NCBI RefSeq assembly: GCF_014397245.1
Contig: NZ_JACLHY010000001.1
Location: 682,001 to 746,000 of the forward strand
DNA: 64,000 nucleotides
Source: Arenibacter arenosicollis
GTDB lineage: Bacteria > Bacteroidota > Bacteroidia > Flavobacteriales > Flavobacteriaceae
Reading direction: 5' to 3'
Shown one piece after another: positions 17,798-26,574 of the stretch (positions are counted from its first letter, which is position 1; the number at the start of each line of letters is the position of its first letter). Position numbers and translations under genes: made by a program. Below the pieces are notes generated by a model. The model was not told where the DNA came from and ran no database searches. It saw only the letters and a list, made by a program, of their open reading frames with translations.

Positions 17798-19993
17798 CTA
17801 TAAAATATTCAAAATACATGTAGTTAAAGATCTTGTATATACATCAAGATTATTTCCAGAATAATCCATTATATGTACATTGTTTGAGCTATTGCCTATT
17901 TGTAAGCCATTTACGTCAGATACATTTGTAGAACCATTTATTTGACGAATTACGGAATAAGGGTCATCTAAACAGTAAAGTGGTAAGGTGTGAATGTTTG
18001 AATCACCATTAGCTCTCATGTCCTCTACAACTTTAGTAGTATATTCAGCTAAATAAAATGCGTAATCTTCCCAATCCAATTTCCTTACAAAACCAATTTG
18101 ATGGTATGGAATTACAATAATTTTTGCAGATTTAGCTGCTGCTCTTAATCTAGTTAACATCCAATCAATACAGTCTTTAATTTTTGGCAAATCAAACCCA
18201 TTATAAATTGATTGCTGAACATACCATTCATTTGTTCCTAAGGCGATACTAATTATGTCTGGTCTATTTCCGTTAAATCGTTTTTCGAAATAAGCTTCTG
18301 GATTAAAGATATAATAACTATTAAGGTATGGATTTTCAGCATAACTAACATTGTAAGTATCTCCCTTAGAAAAATTAAAACACCATTCCGGAAATTCCTT
18401 AAGATCTTTAGAAGTCGCCTTATACAAAAATGGATTTTCGTTTTTTTGTATTTTATTAGAATATTTATCATTAGGTATGTTTAAATCTAGCCCTGCGAAC
18501 TTACTTTCAAGACCTACAAAGGTCCTATACCTCCAGCCTCCTCTACCTTCATATTCTAAATCTATACCTTTATTGTTATTATGATAGGTCCCAAAGTCAT
18601 TAACAATAACTCCATAACTAGCCAATAACTGTTTTGTTTGGTAATAGGGGCTAACATCATTACCATTGTTTCCTTCTGTCAAGCTATCACCTATAACCAT
18701 CCATGAAATAGTATCATTTACCTCAGAAGGATCTACTGTTTTGATAGTTACATCTTTGTAAAGAACCATATTAAACAAGTCATTCTGTCTTACCAGAAAT
18801 CTACCGGTTACATCACTACTTATTTCTAGAGCTTCTAATACTTTTCTAGTATAAAAATGATTTCCATCTGTATAATTTAAAGAAATATCTACATCCTTTT
18901 CTTTCCCGTATTGCCTAAACATCCCAGAGGTAAAAATTGAAAAAGGTTCGTTTTTTAGTGTAAAAATCTCGGAAGGGATTAATAATTCATTTTCTTTATA
19001 GTCAAAGGATTCACCAAATATATGTCCTTTTGTGTCAACTATTTTTTGATTCGAACTCTTCAAGAAAAGTAAGGAACAATCGTTAATATTTTCATCTTTT
19101 AATCGTATCGTCATTTCAACAAATGTGGTTGGCTTTGACGGATTAGGTCGGGGGATTTTAAATATTCTTTTATTTCTTATCCCGTCTGCGTATGATTTAA
19201 CAGACAAGATTGTATCATCGTCAGCCTTAAATACGATATATGCAGATTTCTTTTCAAGGGATACTTGTTCATTTCCATTTATCATTATATATGTAGCCCA
19301 GCTTGGGATTTTTATCTTATTAGTTATAATACCTGTTGATAAACTACGATAATTTCCTTTTGAATTAAAAACCTTACCTATATTAAGATTGTCAAAGTCT
19401 ATATTGTTTTTAGCAAAAAAGTTTTGAGGATCAGAAACATATTTTAATTTATCAAAAGTATAAAATGATACATTTTCAATAGATTCGTTGTATGCAAAAG
19501 AAGTTAGTCTAATATATTTTAATCCTACTATTTTACTTATATTATAGTGTAGTCCATTGGTTATTTGTGCACTTCCTATGACGCGTATTATTTCCTTGTT
19601 TTCATCATAAAAGGCTAAGTATCCATAGTCTGTATTTTTTAAAAATCCCGGGAAACCTTTCAATTGTATAAAGGAAACATTTTCAACATTAAAGTACGGA
19701 CTAATAGCCCCCGTAGGGAATAAAACTGGTTTCCCTGATGAATTCAAAATATAGCCTTTCGTCTGCCCTAATTCTGTCCATAAATCTTTTTTAGATTTTA
19801 AATCCCAAATGGAATCATTTGATTTTTGGGTTGCACATTTATTTATTTTTGAGGTATTTAGGATTAATTTTTCGAAATGCTCGTTATTAATCTCAGAATT
19901 ACTTGTTAGATTATTTTTTGATTTAAAAACATCTATTGCGAATATATTTGAAATGGTAAGAAATGAAATAGTAAATAACTTAAGATTGGTCAT
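17798..19993 (-). CDS. Secreted SGNH/GDSL-type hydrolase
   Basis: A 731-residue protein with a signal peptide (about 1-19). The first 420 residues are beta-rich with no recognised domain; the C-terminal 300 are SGNH-like. Block I is IGDSLTEG with nucleophile Ser437, and a Gly-rich EGRGGWR resembles block II. Block III is ALGTNEW, with Asn present but Glu where Asp is usual, and block V is NNVH with His707, so the Asp of DxxH is Asn704. It probably deacylates a carbohydrate in the periplasm or at the surface, perhaps reversing acetylation of the glycan built here; the altered dyad makes activity uncertain. Confidence 0.78.
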   Translation of the reverse strand: MTNLKLFTISFLTISNIFAIDVFKSKNNLTSNSEINNEHFEKLILNTSKINKCATQKSNDSIWDLKSKKDLWTELGQTKGYILNSSGKPVLFPTGAISPYFNVENVSFIQLKGFPGFLKNTDYGYLAFYDENKEIIRVIGSAQITNGLHYNISKIVGLKYIRLTSFAYNESIENVSFYTFDKLKYVSDPQNFFAKNNIDFDNLNIGKVFNSKGNYRSLSTGIITNKIKIPSWATYIMINGNEQVSLEKKSAYIVFKADDDTILSVKSYADGIRNKRIFKIPRPNPSKPTTFVEMTIRLKDENINDCSLLFLKSSNQKIVDTKGHIFGESFDYKENELLIPSEIFTLKNEPFSIFTSGMFRQYGKEKDVDISLNYTDGNHFYTRKVLEALEISSDVTGRFLVRQNDLFNMVLYKDVTIKTVDPSEVNDTISWMVIGDSLTEGNNGNDVSPYYQTKQLLASYGVIVNDFGTYHNNNKGIDLEYEGRGGWRYRTFVGLESKFAGLDLNIPNDKYSNKIQKNENPFLYKATSKDLKEFPEWCFNFSKGDTYNVSYAENPYLNSYYIFNPEAYFEKRFNGNRPDIISIALGTNEWYVQQSIYNGFDLPKIKDCIDWMLTRLRAAAKSAKIIVIPYHQIGFVRKLDWEDYAFYLAEYTTKVVEDMRANGDSNIHTLPLYCLDDPYSVIRQINGSTNVSDVNGLQIGNSSNNVHIMDYSGNNLDVYTRSLTTCILNIL

Positions 19994-20379
19994 TTAAATT
20001 AATTTTCGGTTAACTAGAGAGAAACAAATATTACAATACTAATGGATTTTTTAAACATAAAATCCAGAAATTATATTTTTAGATTAAGTCTTAATTTTTG
20101 CTGTTATATCTCTATAAGAATTAGTTCCTATTGAATAAAAGTCCAAAAATATTGTTTCCTTAAAAACTAACTTTGGTTGGCAAGATAATACAAACATTAA
20201 AACTATAGTAATCAACAAGAGAAGAAAGATATTCAAAATCATTTTCAAACTATATTCAACCTACGGCAAGAACTCCCAGTTATTGTAATCAGGATAATAA
20301 TTTGTTAAATATCTAAAGTGAAAGCTTTTAAAGCCCATATAGAAGGTTTATCCATTTCTACCTGACATACCTTATCCTA
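19994..20379. other. 386-base gap separating the nonulosonate set from the SGNH module
   Basis: Very A/T-rich. It holds a short lipoprotein-like reading frame (20084-20242, minus) and a 25-residue minus-strand frame at about 20256-20333 that may be a remnant or chance. No insertion-sequence ends, terminator or TAnnTTTG promoter was found. Confidence 0.5.
20084..20242 (-). CDS. Possible 52-residue lipoprotein
   Basis: Starts Met-Ile-Leu-Asn-Ile-Phe-Leu-Leu, continues as a hydrophobic helix, and reaches a lipobox Val-Leu-Ser-Cys at residues 18-21 followed by Gln-Pro-Lys. The mature part would be only 32 residues, with a Lys/Thr-rich end. The signal-peptide layout is convincing for a short lipoprotein, but the length and A/T-rich setting mean it could be chance or the 5' relic of a longer gene. 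It has no recognised family and sits alone between the nonulosonate genes and the SGNH hydrolase. Confidence 0.4.
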   Translation of the reverse strand: MILNIFLLLLITIVLMFVLSCQPKLVFKETIFLDFYSIGTNSYRDITAKIKT

Positions 20380-21126
20380 CTATATTGCGGTCCACCCACC
20401 ATCTACCATAAGATTATGACCTGTAATAAAAGATGCTTCTTCTGACAATAAAAATGTAATTGCAGGCGCTATTTCTTCTGGTTGTCCTAATCTTTTTAAT
20501 GGTGATTTATCTTCATATCGCTCAATAAATGAAGGATGTTGTGAGTCTTTAATGCCACCTGGCGACACACAGTTAATACGTACATTATACTTGCCGTAAA
20601 AGGACGCTAAATATCTACTAAAATTAATAAGCCCGCCTTTAATAGCAGAATATGCAGCTGGGGAAGTGCCTCCATACCCTTCATAGATAGTAAAATCGTT
20701 ACCCACAACACCATAAATTGATGCGATGTTCACTATTGATCCAGAACCTTGTTCTTTCATTATTTTTAAAACCTGTTGACACATAAAAAAAACACTATTC
20801 ATTTGCATGTCTACATTTTTTCGCCAAGACTCCATAGGTACATCTTCAAACTTACTACCCCAATCTTTCGTTCGGGGATATGCATTGTTTACCAAACCAT
20901 CTATTCTGCCATGCTTTTTGTATACTTCTTTTAATAATTCTAAAATAGACTCTTCTGAAGTAACATCGCATTTATAGTTGCCACTTTCAATATTTGTGTC
21001 AGCATTAATATCAGCATTAATAACAATTGCCTGGTTATTTTTTAGGTGCTCTAAAATTGGCTTACCTATTAACCCGCTACCACCTGTTACTATAATTACT
21101 TTATTCTTTAGTCGTTCTCCAAGCAT
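20380..21126 (-). CDS. SDR oxidoreductase at the end of the nonulosonate operon
   Basis: A 248-residue classical SDR. It has GGSGLIGKPILEHL (cofactor site, about 15-28), NNAYPRT near 85, catalytic Ser in VNIASIYG near 133, YxxxK as Tyr-Ser-Ala-Ile-Lys near 158, and the C-terminal FITGHNLMVDGGWTA pattern. SDR genes of this kind (ptmA-like) accompany legionaminic-acid genes in Campylobacter-type flagellin glycosylation loci, where their exact step is not clear to me. It overlaps the preceding Gfo/Idh/MocA gene by 19 bases. It probably modifies the sugar precursor or the nonulosonate itself. Confidence 0.82.
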   Translation of the reverse strand: MLGERLKNKVIIVTGGSGLIGKPILEHLKNNQAIVINADINADTNIESGNYKCDVTSEESILELLKEVYKKHGRIDGLVNNAYPRTKDWGSKFEDVPMESWRKNVDMQMNSVFFMCQQVLKIMKEQGSGSIVNIASIYGVVGNDFTIYEGYGGTSPAAYSAIKGGLINFSRYLASFYGKYNVRINCVSPGGIKDSQHPSFIERYEDKSPLKRLGQPEEIAPAITFLLSEEASFITGHNLMVDGGWTAI

Positions 21127-22019
21127 ATTTTTAATATTTTGTAAGCTTCATTTGCTGTATTAAACTTGTTGTCTTTTGCAAGAACTTCATTAATAAAAAA
21201 CCTTAATTGATCTTCGTAAGTATCTATTATTGTTTTTTCAGACATGCATACTATTTCTTGGTTATGATAAACCGTATTTTTTAAAATGTTAATTGTCAAT
21301 GTTTGATCATCACAAACAATCTCAAGAGTTCTTTTAGGGTCTCTACGAAAATAGTTTAGAATTATGTTCGCGTTAAATGTAGCATACCCTAACATGTAAT
21401 TTGCATAATCATAAGCATCAATATTCAAAGAAGATTTATTTGAAAAAACCTTATTGACTTTTTGGGGTTTTCCAAATAACCAATACGCATAATCTATTTC
21501 ATGAATTAAATCGATATGTACCCCTCCGCCTAGTTTTTTATTAGCACTATAAGTAGTTTTATAATCGATACCGGGTCTCCAGTCTGGCAAATAAGATCCA
21601 CAATATATATTTACTTCATTGATCCTTTTGCCTTGGATATAATTTTTCGTAAACTTTAAACAATCTAAGAACCTAAGGTTACATGCCACATAGGTAGTTA
21701 TTTTATTGTTCTGAATTTCTTGTAGTACTTCTTCATACCCTAATTTAGAAAAAAGTGGTTTTTCTATGAATAATGGTATTTTTTTAGGAATTAAACGATC
21801 TACCGTTTCTTTATGGACTGATGTAGGGTTAGATATAATGGCGAAATCTATTTCTAATCCATTTAGATCGTCAAAGGAGAATAAATTAATTATCCCTTTC
21901 TTAGAATCTGCATTTATAGAAGACCGCATTGCGTAAAATTCTACGTTAGGGTCAATTATCCTTAAAGCCGCAATATGTTTTGAGGCAATAGAACCAAGAC
22001 CAACAATCAATACCTTCAT
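21108..22019 (-). CDS. Gfo/Idh/MocA family oxidoreductase
   Basis: A 303-residue protein with N-terminal Rossmann motif GLGSIASKHIAAL (about 7-19), the family segment FIEKPLF (Glu-Lys-Pro, about 90-96) and a C-terminal alpha/beta substrate domain with GGGVHIDLIHEIDY (about 167-180). It would oxidise or reduce a sugar with NAD(P). It overlaps the upstream CMP-transferase gene by ATGA. Similar dehydrogenases are found in sialic-acid-like sugar loci; a precursor or tailoring reaction is inferred, not shown. Confidence 0.82.
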   Translation of the reverse strand: MKVLIVGLGSIASKHIAALRIIDPNVEFYAMRSSINADSKKGIINLFSFDDLNGLEIDFAIISNPTSVHKETVDRLIPKKIPLFIEKPLFSKLGYEEVLQEIQNNKITTYVACNLRFLDCLKFTKNYIQGKRINEVNIYCGSYLPDWRPGIDYKTTYSANKKLGGGVHIDLIHEIDYAYWLFGKPQKVNKVFSNKSSLNIDAYDYANYMLGYATFNANIILNYFRRDPKRTLEIVCDDQTLTINILKNTVYHNQEIVCMSEKTIIDTYEDQLRFFINEVLAKDNKFNTANEAYKILKICLEND

Positions 22020-22732
22020 AAGGTCATTCCTAATTTATCGTTTGCTAAAAGATATTCCATTATATCAAAATCTAAAGGCTCGTCTAAGTCAAAACAAATA
22101 TGATCCATTACATAATATAAGCTTCTTTCTGTAATCGCTGATTTACAACCATTTTCAAAAAAGGTTCTACGATAAAAATAAAAAGAAGCATTCATATCAA
22201 AAACCTGTGGGGCTGTTTGCCTAGATTTTGTATCACTAGGGCATACTAATTTACAATAGCCATCATCAGAGGCCTCTACAACGTTGAAATAAGGGTTTTT
22301 ATGAGGTTTAGAAACCGAAAATAGGTTAATAGCTTTATCGTCGGCCAAAAGCTTACTATAGCCTTCGTTTAGATCTTTCTGGGTTCTTAACGGAGACGTA
22401 ATATCAAGATCAAGAAGAATATCGTATTTTTTTTGATTCTTGTTTTCTTGAAATTTTATTGCATCCATTAAAACATCAATTTTACCAATGGTATCGTTGG
22501 CCAAATAATCTGGCCTAACATAATCTGTTTCTAAACCAAATGAGGAGGCAACTTCTTTAATGGCTCTATTATCGGTAGAAAGTAAAATATCTACATTACT
22601 GTGGACAATTGCAAATTCTTTGGCATGTTTAATTGAGTAAGCCAATAACGGTGTACCGTTTAGTGCTTTAATGTTTTTGCCGGGGATGCCCTTAGAGCCT
22701 CCTCTTCCACACAATGTAATTAATATGTTCAT
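22016..22732 (-). CDS. CMP-nonulosonate (CMP-legionaminate type) cytidylyltransferase
   Basis: Activates a nonulosonic acid with CTP to the CMP-sugar donor. The 238-residue protein has the acylneuraminate cytidylyltransferase signature GRGGSKGIPGKNIK at about residues 8-21, LLSTDNRAIKEVA near 50, and LLDLDITSPLRT near 105 with metal-binding acidic residues. Without the NeuA esterase extension it has the length of LegF/PtmB proteins. Context with LegB/LegC-like genes favours CMP-legionaminic acid or a relative over CMP-Neu5Ac. Its ATG follows the stop of the nucleotidyltransferase gene directly. Confidence 0.9.
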   Translation of the reverse strand: MNILITLCGRGGSKGIPGKNIKALNGTPLLAYSIKHAKEFAIVHSNVDILLSTDNRAIKEVASSFGLETDYVRPDYLANDTIGKIDVLMDAIKFQENKNQKKYDILLDLDITSPLRTQKDLNEGYSKLLADDKAINLFSVSKPHKNPYFNVVEASDDGYCKLVCPSDTKSRQTAPQVFDMNASFYFYRRTFFENGCKSAITERSLYYVMDHICFDLDEPLDFDIMEYLLANDKLGMTL

Positions 22733-23779
22733 TTAAAACTTTATTTGTTGCAAATCGCGTTGAGCTTTTTCAAAATCTTCATGTTTTCCAATATCCAACC
22801 AATAACCAGATAAAGGATAGGATACTACTTTTTTGCCTTCTGTTATTAATTTCTCCATCAAGTCTGTTGCATTGAAAAAATCTTCTTTTGGCAGATATTC
22901 AAGGGCGGATTTTTTTATTAGATAAATACCCCCGTTTGAATAGTATGTATAGGTAGGTTTTTCTTTAAAATTTACCACATGCCCATTACTGGTTTCTAAA
23001 ACTGCATATGGTATGTTTACTTGATAAGGTATGGTTACAACAGCTAAATCTGCATCTGTCTTTTTAAAATCTAAAAAAAAGTGTTCATAATCTAAGTTCG
23101 TTAACAAATCGGAGTTGGTTAATAATATGTAATCATGGGAAAAATCATTGATTTTTGATACCGCTCCAATTGTACCTAGCGGTTTGTTTTCCCAAACATA
23201 CCGTAGATTAATACTTTTGTTATTACCATTACCAAAATAATCTTCAATTTGCTTTCCAAGGTATTTTACCGAAATCCAAAAATCATCAATACCATAAAGC
23301 GCGAGCCTGTCTAGATTATGCTCCATAATAGGTTTGTCACCGACCATTAATAACGGTTTGGGTGTATTCACGGTTAAAGGTCTTAACCTTGTGCCTTTAC
23401 CTCCGGCCATAATAACGGCATCTACAGGTAAATATGAGCGTATAAGCCTAAAATTAATTACGTTTACAACCTTATCGTCTCTATCTAGAACGGGAAGTAT
23501 TCTATAATTACCTTCTCGGTATTCTATAATCTTTTCGAGATTCTTCTCTCCTTTTCTTATGAACTTAGGATTAGGCTGAATAATTTTATTTACTTTATCG
23601 CTTACATCTACACCATCTATAAGCCCTCTTCTTATATCACCATCGGTAAGTGAACCCATTAGCTTATCCTCTTCATCTACGACAAATAGAATGGCATCTT
23701 TTGCCAAATCTTGTAATTTAATAAGAGCTTCTCTAATAGTACTCTGTGTTGGCAGTAAATGTTCTCTAAAGTTTCTCAA
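22733..23779 (-). CDS. CBS-domain sugar nucleotidyltransferase (PtmE-like)
   Basis: A 348-residue protein with two N-terminal CBS motifs (about 1-115; AILFVVDEEDKLMGSLTDGDIRRG is the first, given here only by its ends at about 29-52) and a C-terminal nucleotidyltransferase domain with VIMAGGKGTRLRPLT (about 122-136) and KPLLMVGDKPI. In Campylobacter PtmE supplies GDP-glucosamine-type precursors for legionaminic acid, so this gene points to a GDP-linked route. The start is TTG at 23779, overlapping the epimerase gene by 14 bases; the resulting Met-Arg-Asn-Phe-x-Glu-His matches the family N-terminus. Confidence 0.86.
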   Translation of the reverse strand: MRNFREHLLPTQSTIREALIKLQDLAKDAILFVVDEEDKLMGSLTDGDIRRGLIDGVDVSDKVNKIIQPNPKFIRKGEKNLEKIIEYREGNYRILPVLDRDDKVVNVINFRLIRSYLPVDAVIMAGGKGTRLRPLTVNTPKPLLMVGDKPIMEHNLDRLALYGIDDFWISVKYLGKQIEDYFGNGNNKSINLRYVWENKPLGTIGAVSKINDFSHDYILLTNSDLLTNLDYEHFFLDFKKTDADLAVVTIPYQVNIPYAVLETSNGHVVNFKEKPTYTYYSNGGIYLIKKSALEYLPKEDFFNATDLMEKLITEGKKVVSYPLSGYWLDIGKHEDFEKAQRDLQQIKF

Positions 23780-24941
23780 GACAGGATGGTTTTAAATCGT
23801 AAAATGATTTTTTAAGATTTTGATTATCGAATGTTATAAGTTGGGTTATTATTTTCTTTGTTGCATCGCCATTTCCAAATAACAATTCTTGATCTTGAAT
23901 GTCATCTAAGAATTTCTTACTTGTGGTCTTTGAAATGGCCAACGAAATTTCATGTGCAGTAGGTTTACAATGTATTACACTCATTGGTGCTACTCGTCCT
24001 TTTTGCCGATCTCCAATATTGATAGTAGGGATATGAAAATATGGGACTTCTAATATTCCACTAGAAGAATTACCGATTACAAAGTCTACATGTTTTAATG
24101 CCGAAAGGTATCTAAGTTGCCCTAATGATGTAAAGCTTATTGCTTTCTCAGCATTACTTTCTACATAAGAGTCTATCATTTCAATAATAGCTTTGCCGCC
24201 CTTATCTGAATTTGGTTTTGTGAAAATCAAGGTTGTATCTTTCATATTATCTAAGGCTGACAATAATTCATTGAATTGTCCTTCGGCAGTAAAATTCTCC
24301 ATCGTAACTGGATGAAATGTAATTAATACAGACTTTTGATCAAGTGTTTTAAAAATAGATTCTTCAAACGCATGTTTATCCATTAATTGAAGATTTTTAA
24401 TACTATCTATGCCAATTGCACCAACATTAAAAACAGTATCAGGCTGTTCCCCTAATTGTATAATTCTTTTTCTATACACTTCGCAACTTGCAAAGTGTAA
24501 ATGACTCATTTTCGTTATTGCATGCCTCATTAACTCATCGTAAGCTCCTTCTGTTGTTTCGCCTCCATGGATATGAGCTACCGGAATGTTACTGATTACT
24601 GATGCTGTTACAGCGGCCAATATTTCGCTACGATCACCTAGAACTACAATCATGTCAGGGTTTAATTCACTATACGTTTGTGCAAAACCTATTGTAGCTT
24701 GACCTACAGCCATAGAAATATCTAAGGAACTATCTCCCTTTAAACCATCCTTTATTTTTGCATCAATAGTAAATCCGTCTTTTACTATTTGCAAATATGT
24801 ATTTCCGAATTCTGGCATTAAATGCATGCCTGTTACCAGAAGTTGAAGCTGTAAATTTTTAGCACCATCAATTGCCTTAATTAACGGCTTTAACAGACCA
24901 TACTCAGCTCTAGTACCTGTAATAACGGCGATTTTTCTCAT
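23766..24941 (-). CDS. Hydrolysing NDP-sugar 2-epimerase (NeuC/LegG type)
   Basis: Expected to hydrolyse and 2-epimerise an NDP-diacetamido sugar, releasing the free hexose used by the synthase gene next to it. The 391-residue GT-B-like protein begins with ITGTRAEYGLLKPLI (about 7-21) and shows VLGDRSEILA (about 98-107), HIHGGETTEGAYDE (about 123-136), ITFHPVT and NSSSGILE motifs of the family. Together with the LegB/LegC-like genes, LegG fits better than NeuC. It overlaps the synthase gene by ATGA. Confidence 0.9.
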   Translation of the reverse strand: MRKIAVITGTRAEYGLLKPLIKAIDGAKNLQLQLLVTGMHLMPEFGNTYLQIVKDGFTIDAKIKDGLKGDSSLDISMAVGQATIGFAQTYSELNPDMIVVLGDRSEILAAVTASVISNIPVAHIHGGETTEGAYDELMRHAITKMSHLHFASCEVYRKRIIQLGEQPDTVFNVGAIGIDSIKNLQLMDKHAFEESIFKTLDQKSVLITFHPVTMENFTAEGQFNELLSALDNMKDTTLIFTKPNSDKGGKAIIEMIDSYVESNAEKAISFTSLGQLRYLSALKHVDFVIGNSSSGILEVPYFHIPTINIGDRQKGRVAPMSVIHCKPTAHEISLAISKTTSKKFLDDIQDQELLFGNGDATKKIITQLITFDNQNLKKSFYDLKPSCLEKL

Positions 24942-25942
24942 ATTAACTCGTCTGCTTTGTAATTTTTGGTTGCAACTTTGCCAATAATTTCATCCCATTT
25001 CATAGGCGAGATTCCTGTACCTGGCCGCTTTACTGTTATGTTGTTCTCATTAAAAATTTCTCCTTTTGAAATATCCATGTTTGCAACAATACTTTTGCGA
25101 GCTATAGGTTTGTTTTTTGCTTCACTTGGGCTAGGTGCTTTTACACCATTACCCATAGCCTGTTCAATGTTTCTTATTCCAGTCACCATTGCCTTAAGCT
25201 CATTTGGTTCTAACGAAGCTTTGTGATCGGGACCATCCATAGTTTTGTCTAGGGTAAAATGTTTTTCAATAACGGTAGCACCAAGTGCCACAGCAGCTAT
25301 GGGAATTTCAATACCCAAAGTATGGTCAGAATAACCAATTGGCACATTAAACACGTTCTTTATGGTGTTCATCGCTGTTAAGTTTACATCGTGCATAGGT
25401 GTAGGATATTCTGTGTTACAATGTAACACAGTAATATCTTCTTTTTTTGTACCAGATGAAATGATAACATGTACGGCATCTTCGATTTCAGACATCTCAG
25501 CCATTCCCGTAGAAATTATTACTGGCTTACCTAAACTACCTAATTTTCTTAAATATGGTAAATTGGTTATCTCACCAGAGGGTACTTTCCATAGATCAAT
25601 TCTCAGTGTATTTAAAAAATCTATACTATCCAAATCAAAAGCGGTCGACAAAAACTTAATGTTTTTTGTTTTACAATGCTGAATTAATACCAAATGGTCT
25701 TCTTTACTAAGTTCTAGTTTCTGAAGCATTTTCAGCTGAGATTCTACTTCATCATTCGTATTTAGTTTTTGATAATCTGCTTTTTGAACAGATTTACTAA
25801 CTAGTTTTTTAGAATTAAATGTCTGAAATTTAACATAATCTACCCCAGCATCTGCAGCCGCATCTATCAGTTTTTTTGCTAATGCCATATCTCCATTATG
25901 GTTTACCCCTGCTTCTGCAATTATTAAAACCTTGTTTTCCAT
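24938..25942 (-). CDS. Nonulosonate synthase (NeuB/LegI family)
   Basis: Condenses phosphoenolpyruvate with a C6 sugar to form a nine-carbon sialic-acid-like sugar. The 334-residue protein begins Met-Glu-Asn-Lys-Val-Leu-Ile-Ile-Ala-Glu-Ala-Gly-Val-Asn-His-Asn-Gly, the family N-terminus. DYVKFQTF (about 34-41), ISTGMAE near 143, HCNTEYPTP near 173 and GYSDHTLG near 198 follow, and a C-terminal SAF (antifreeze-like) domain is at about 270-334. ATG 25942 is preferred over 25978, since the extra 12 residues do not fit the family. It starts 2 bases after the acetyltransferase stop. Confidence 0.95.
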   Translation of the reverse strand: MENKVLIIAEAGVNHNGDMALAKKLIDAAADAGVDYVKFQTFNSKKLVSKSVQKADYQKLNTNDEVESQLKMLQKLELSKEDHLVLIQHCKTKNIKFLSTAFDLDSIDFLNTLRIDLWKVPSGEITNLPYLRKLGSLGKPVIISTGMAEMSEIEDAVHVIISSGTKKEDITVLHCNTEYPTPMHDVNLTAMNTIKNVFNVPIGYSDHTLGIEIPIAAVALGATVIEKHFTLDKTMDGPDHKASLEPNELKAMVTGIRNIEQAMGNGVKAPSPSEAKNKPIARKSIVANMDISKGEIFNENNITVKRPGTGISPMKWDEIIGKVATKNYKADELI

Positions 25943-25944
25943 TT

Positions 25945-26574
25945 TTATCGTATTCTTTTTGCTGGATTCCCTACCCAAGTTTCATTATCAGGAATATTGT
26001 TTATAACCACTGCGCCGGCTCCCACAATCACATTTTTTCCAATTTTTACTCCATTTTTTACAACAGAATTTGCGCCAATAAAACTATTATTGCCTATTGT
26101 AACGTTACCGGCTAATACACATCCTGGTGCTATATGAGATAAATCTTCAACCTTGCATTCGTGTTCTATTATTGCTCCAGAATTTATTATACAGCCCGTA
26201 CCAATACTTGCCATACTGTTAACAATAACTTTTGGTCCAATTAAGGTGGATAAACCGACGGATGCCAATGGTGATATGTAGGCACTAAGCGCTATTAAAG
26301 TGGTTTGATTTAGATCATGTTCTTCAATAAAAGTAATAAGTTTAGTTCTAAGGCTATTTGAACCAACAGCTGGAAAAATATGATCAGATTTAATTAAAGA
26401 CTTAATATCTACCTCCGTTTCAGACCCACTGTATACCAAATCATAGGGGTTAATTTTTGTCTGTAATTTATCGAAGTAACTCTGCACTATTAAATTATTT
26501 GACAGCGCTATATCAATTACAACATATGCATGGCCTGAATAGCCTAAAATGTGTATTTTTTTAGACTCTAACAC
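25945..26574 (-). CDS. Sugar O/N-acetyltransferase, NeuD/LegH type
   Basis: A 209-residue protein with an N-terminal nucleotide-sugar-binding half (IHILGYSGHAYVVIDIA, about 7-23) and a C-terminal left-handed beta-helix (LIGPKVIVNSMASIG to KNVIVGAGAVV, about 115-195) ending WVGNPAKRI. The active-site His probably lies in AIIEHECKVED near 135. It probably N-acetylates the 4-amino sugar made by the aminotransferase gene. The start is GTG at 26574; no in-frame ATG is nearby. It overlaps the aminotransferase gene by 14 bases. Confidence 0.88.
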   Translation of the reverse strand: MLESKKIHILGYSGHAYVVIDIALSNNLIVQSYFDKLQTKINPYDLVYSGSETEVDIKSLIKSDHIFPAVGSNSLRTKLITFIEEHDLNQTTLIALSAYISPLASVGLSTLIGPKVIVNSMASIGTGCIINSGAIIEHECKVEDLSHIAPGCVLAGNVTIGNNSFIGANSVVKNGVKIGKNVIVGAGAVVINNIPDNETWVGNPAKRIR

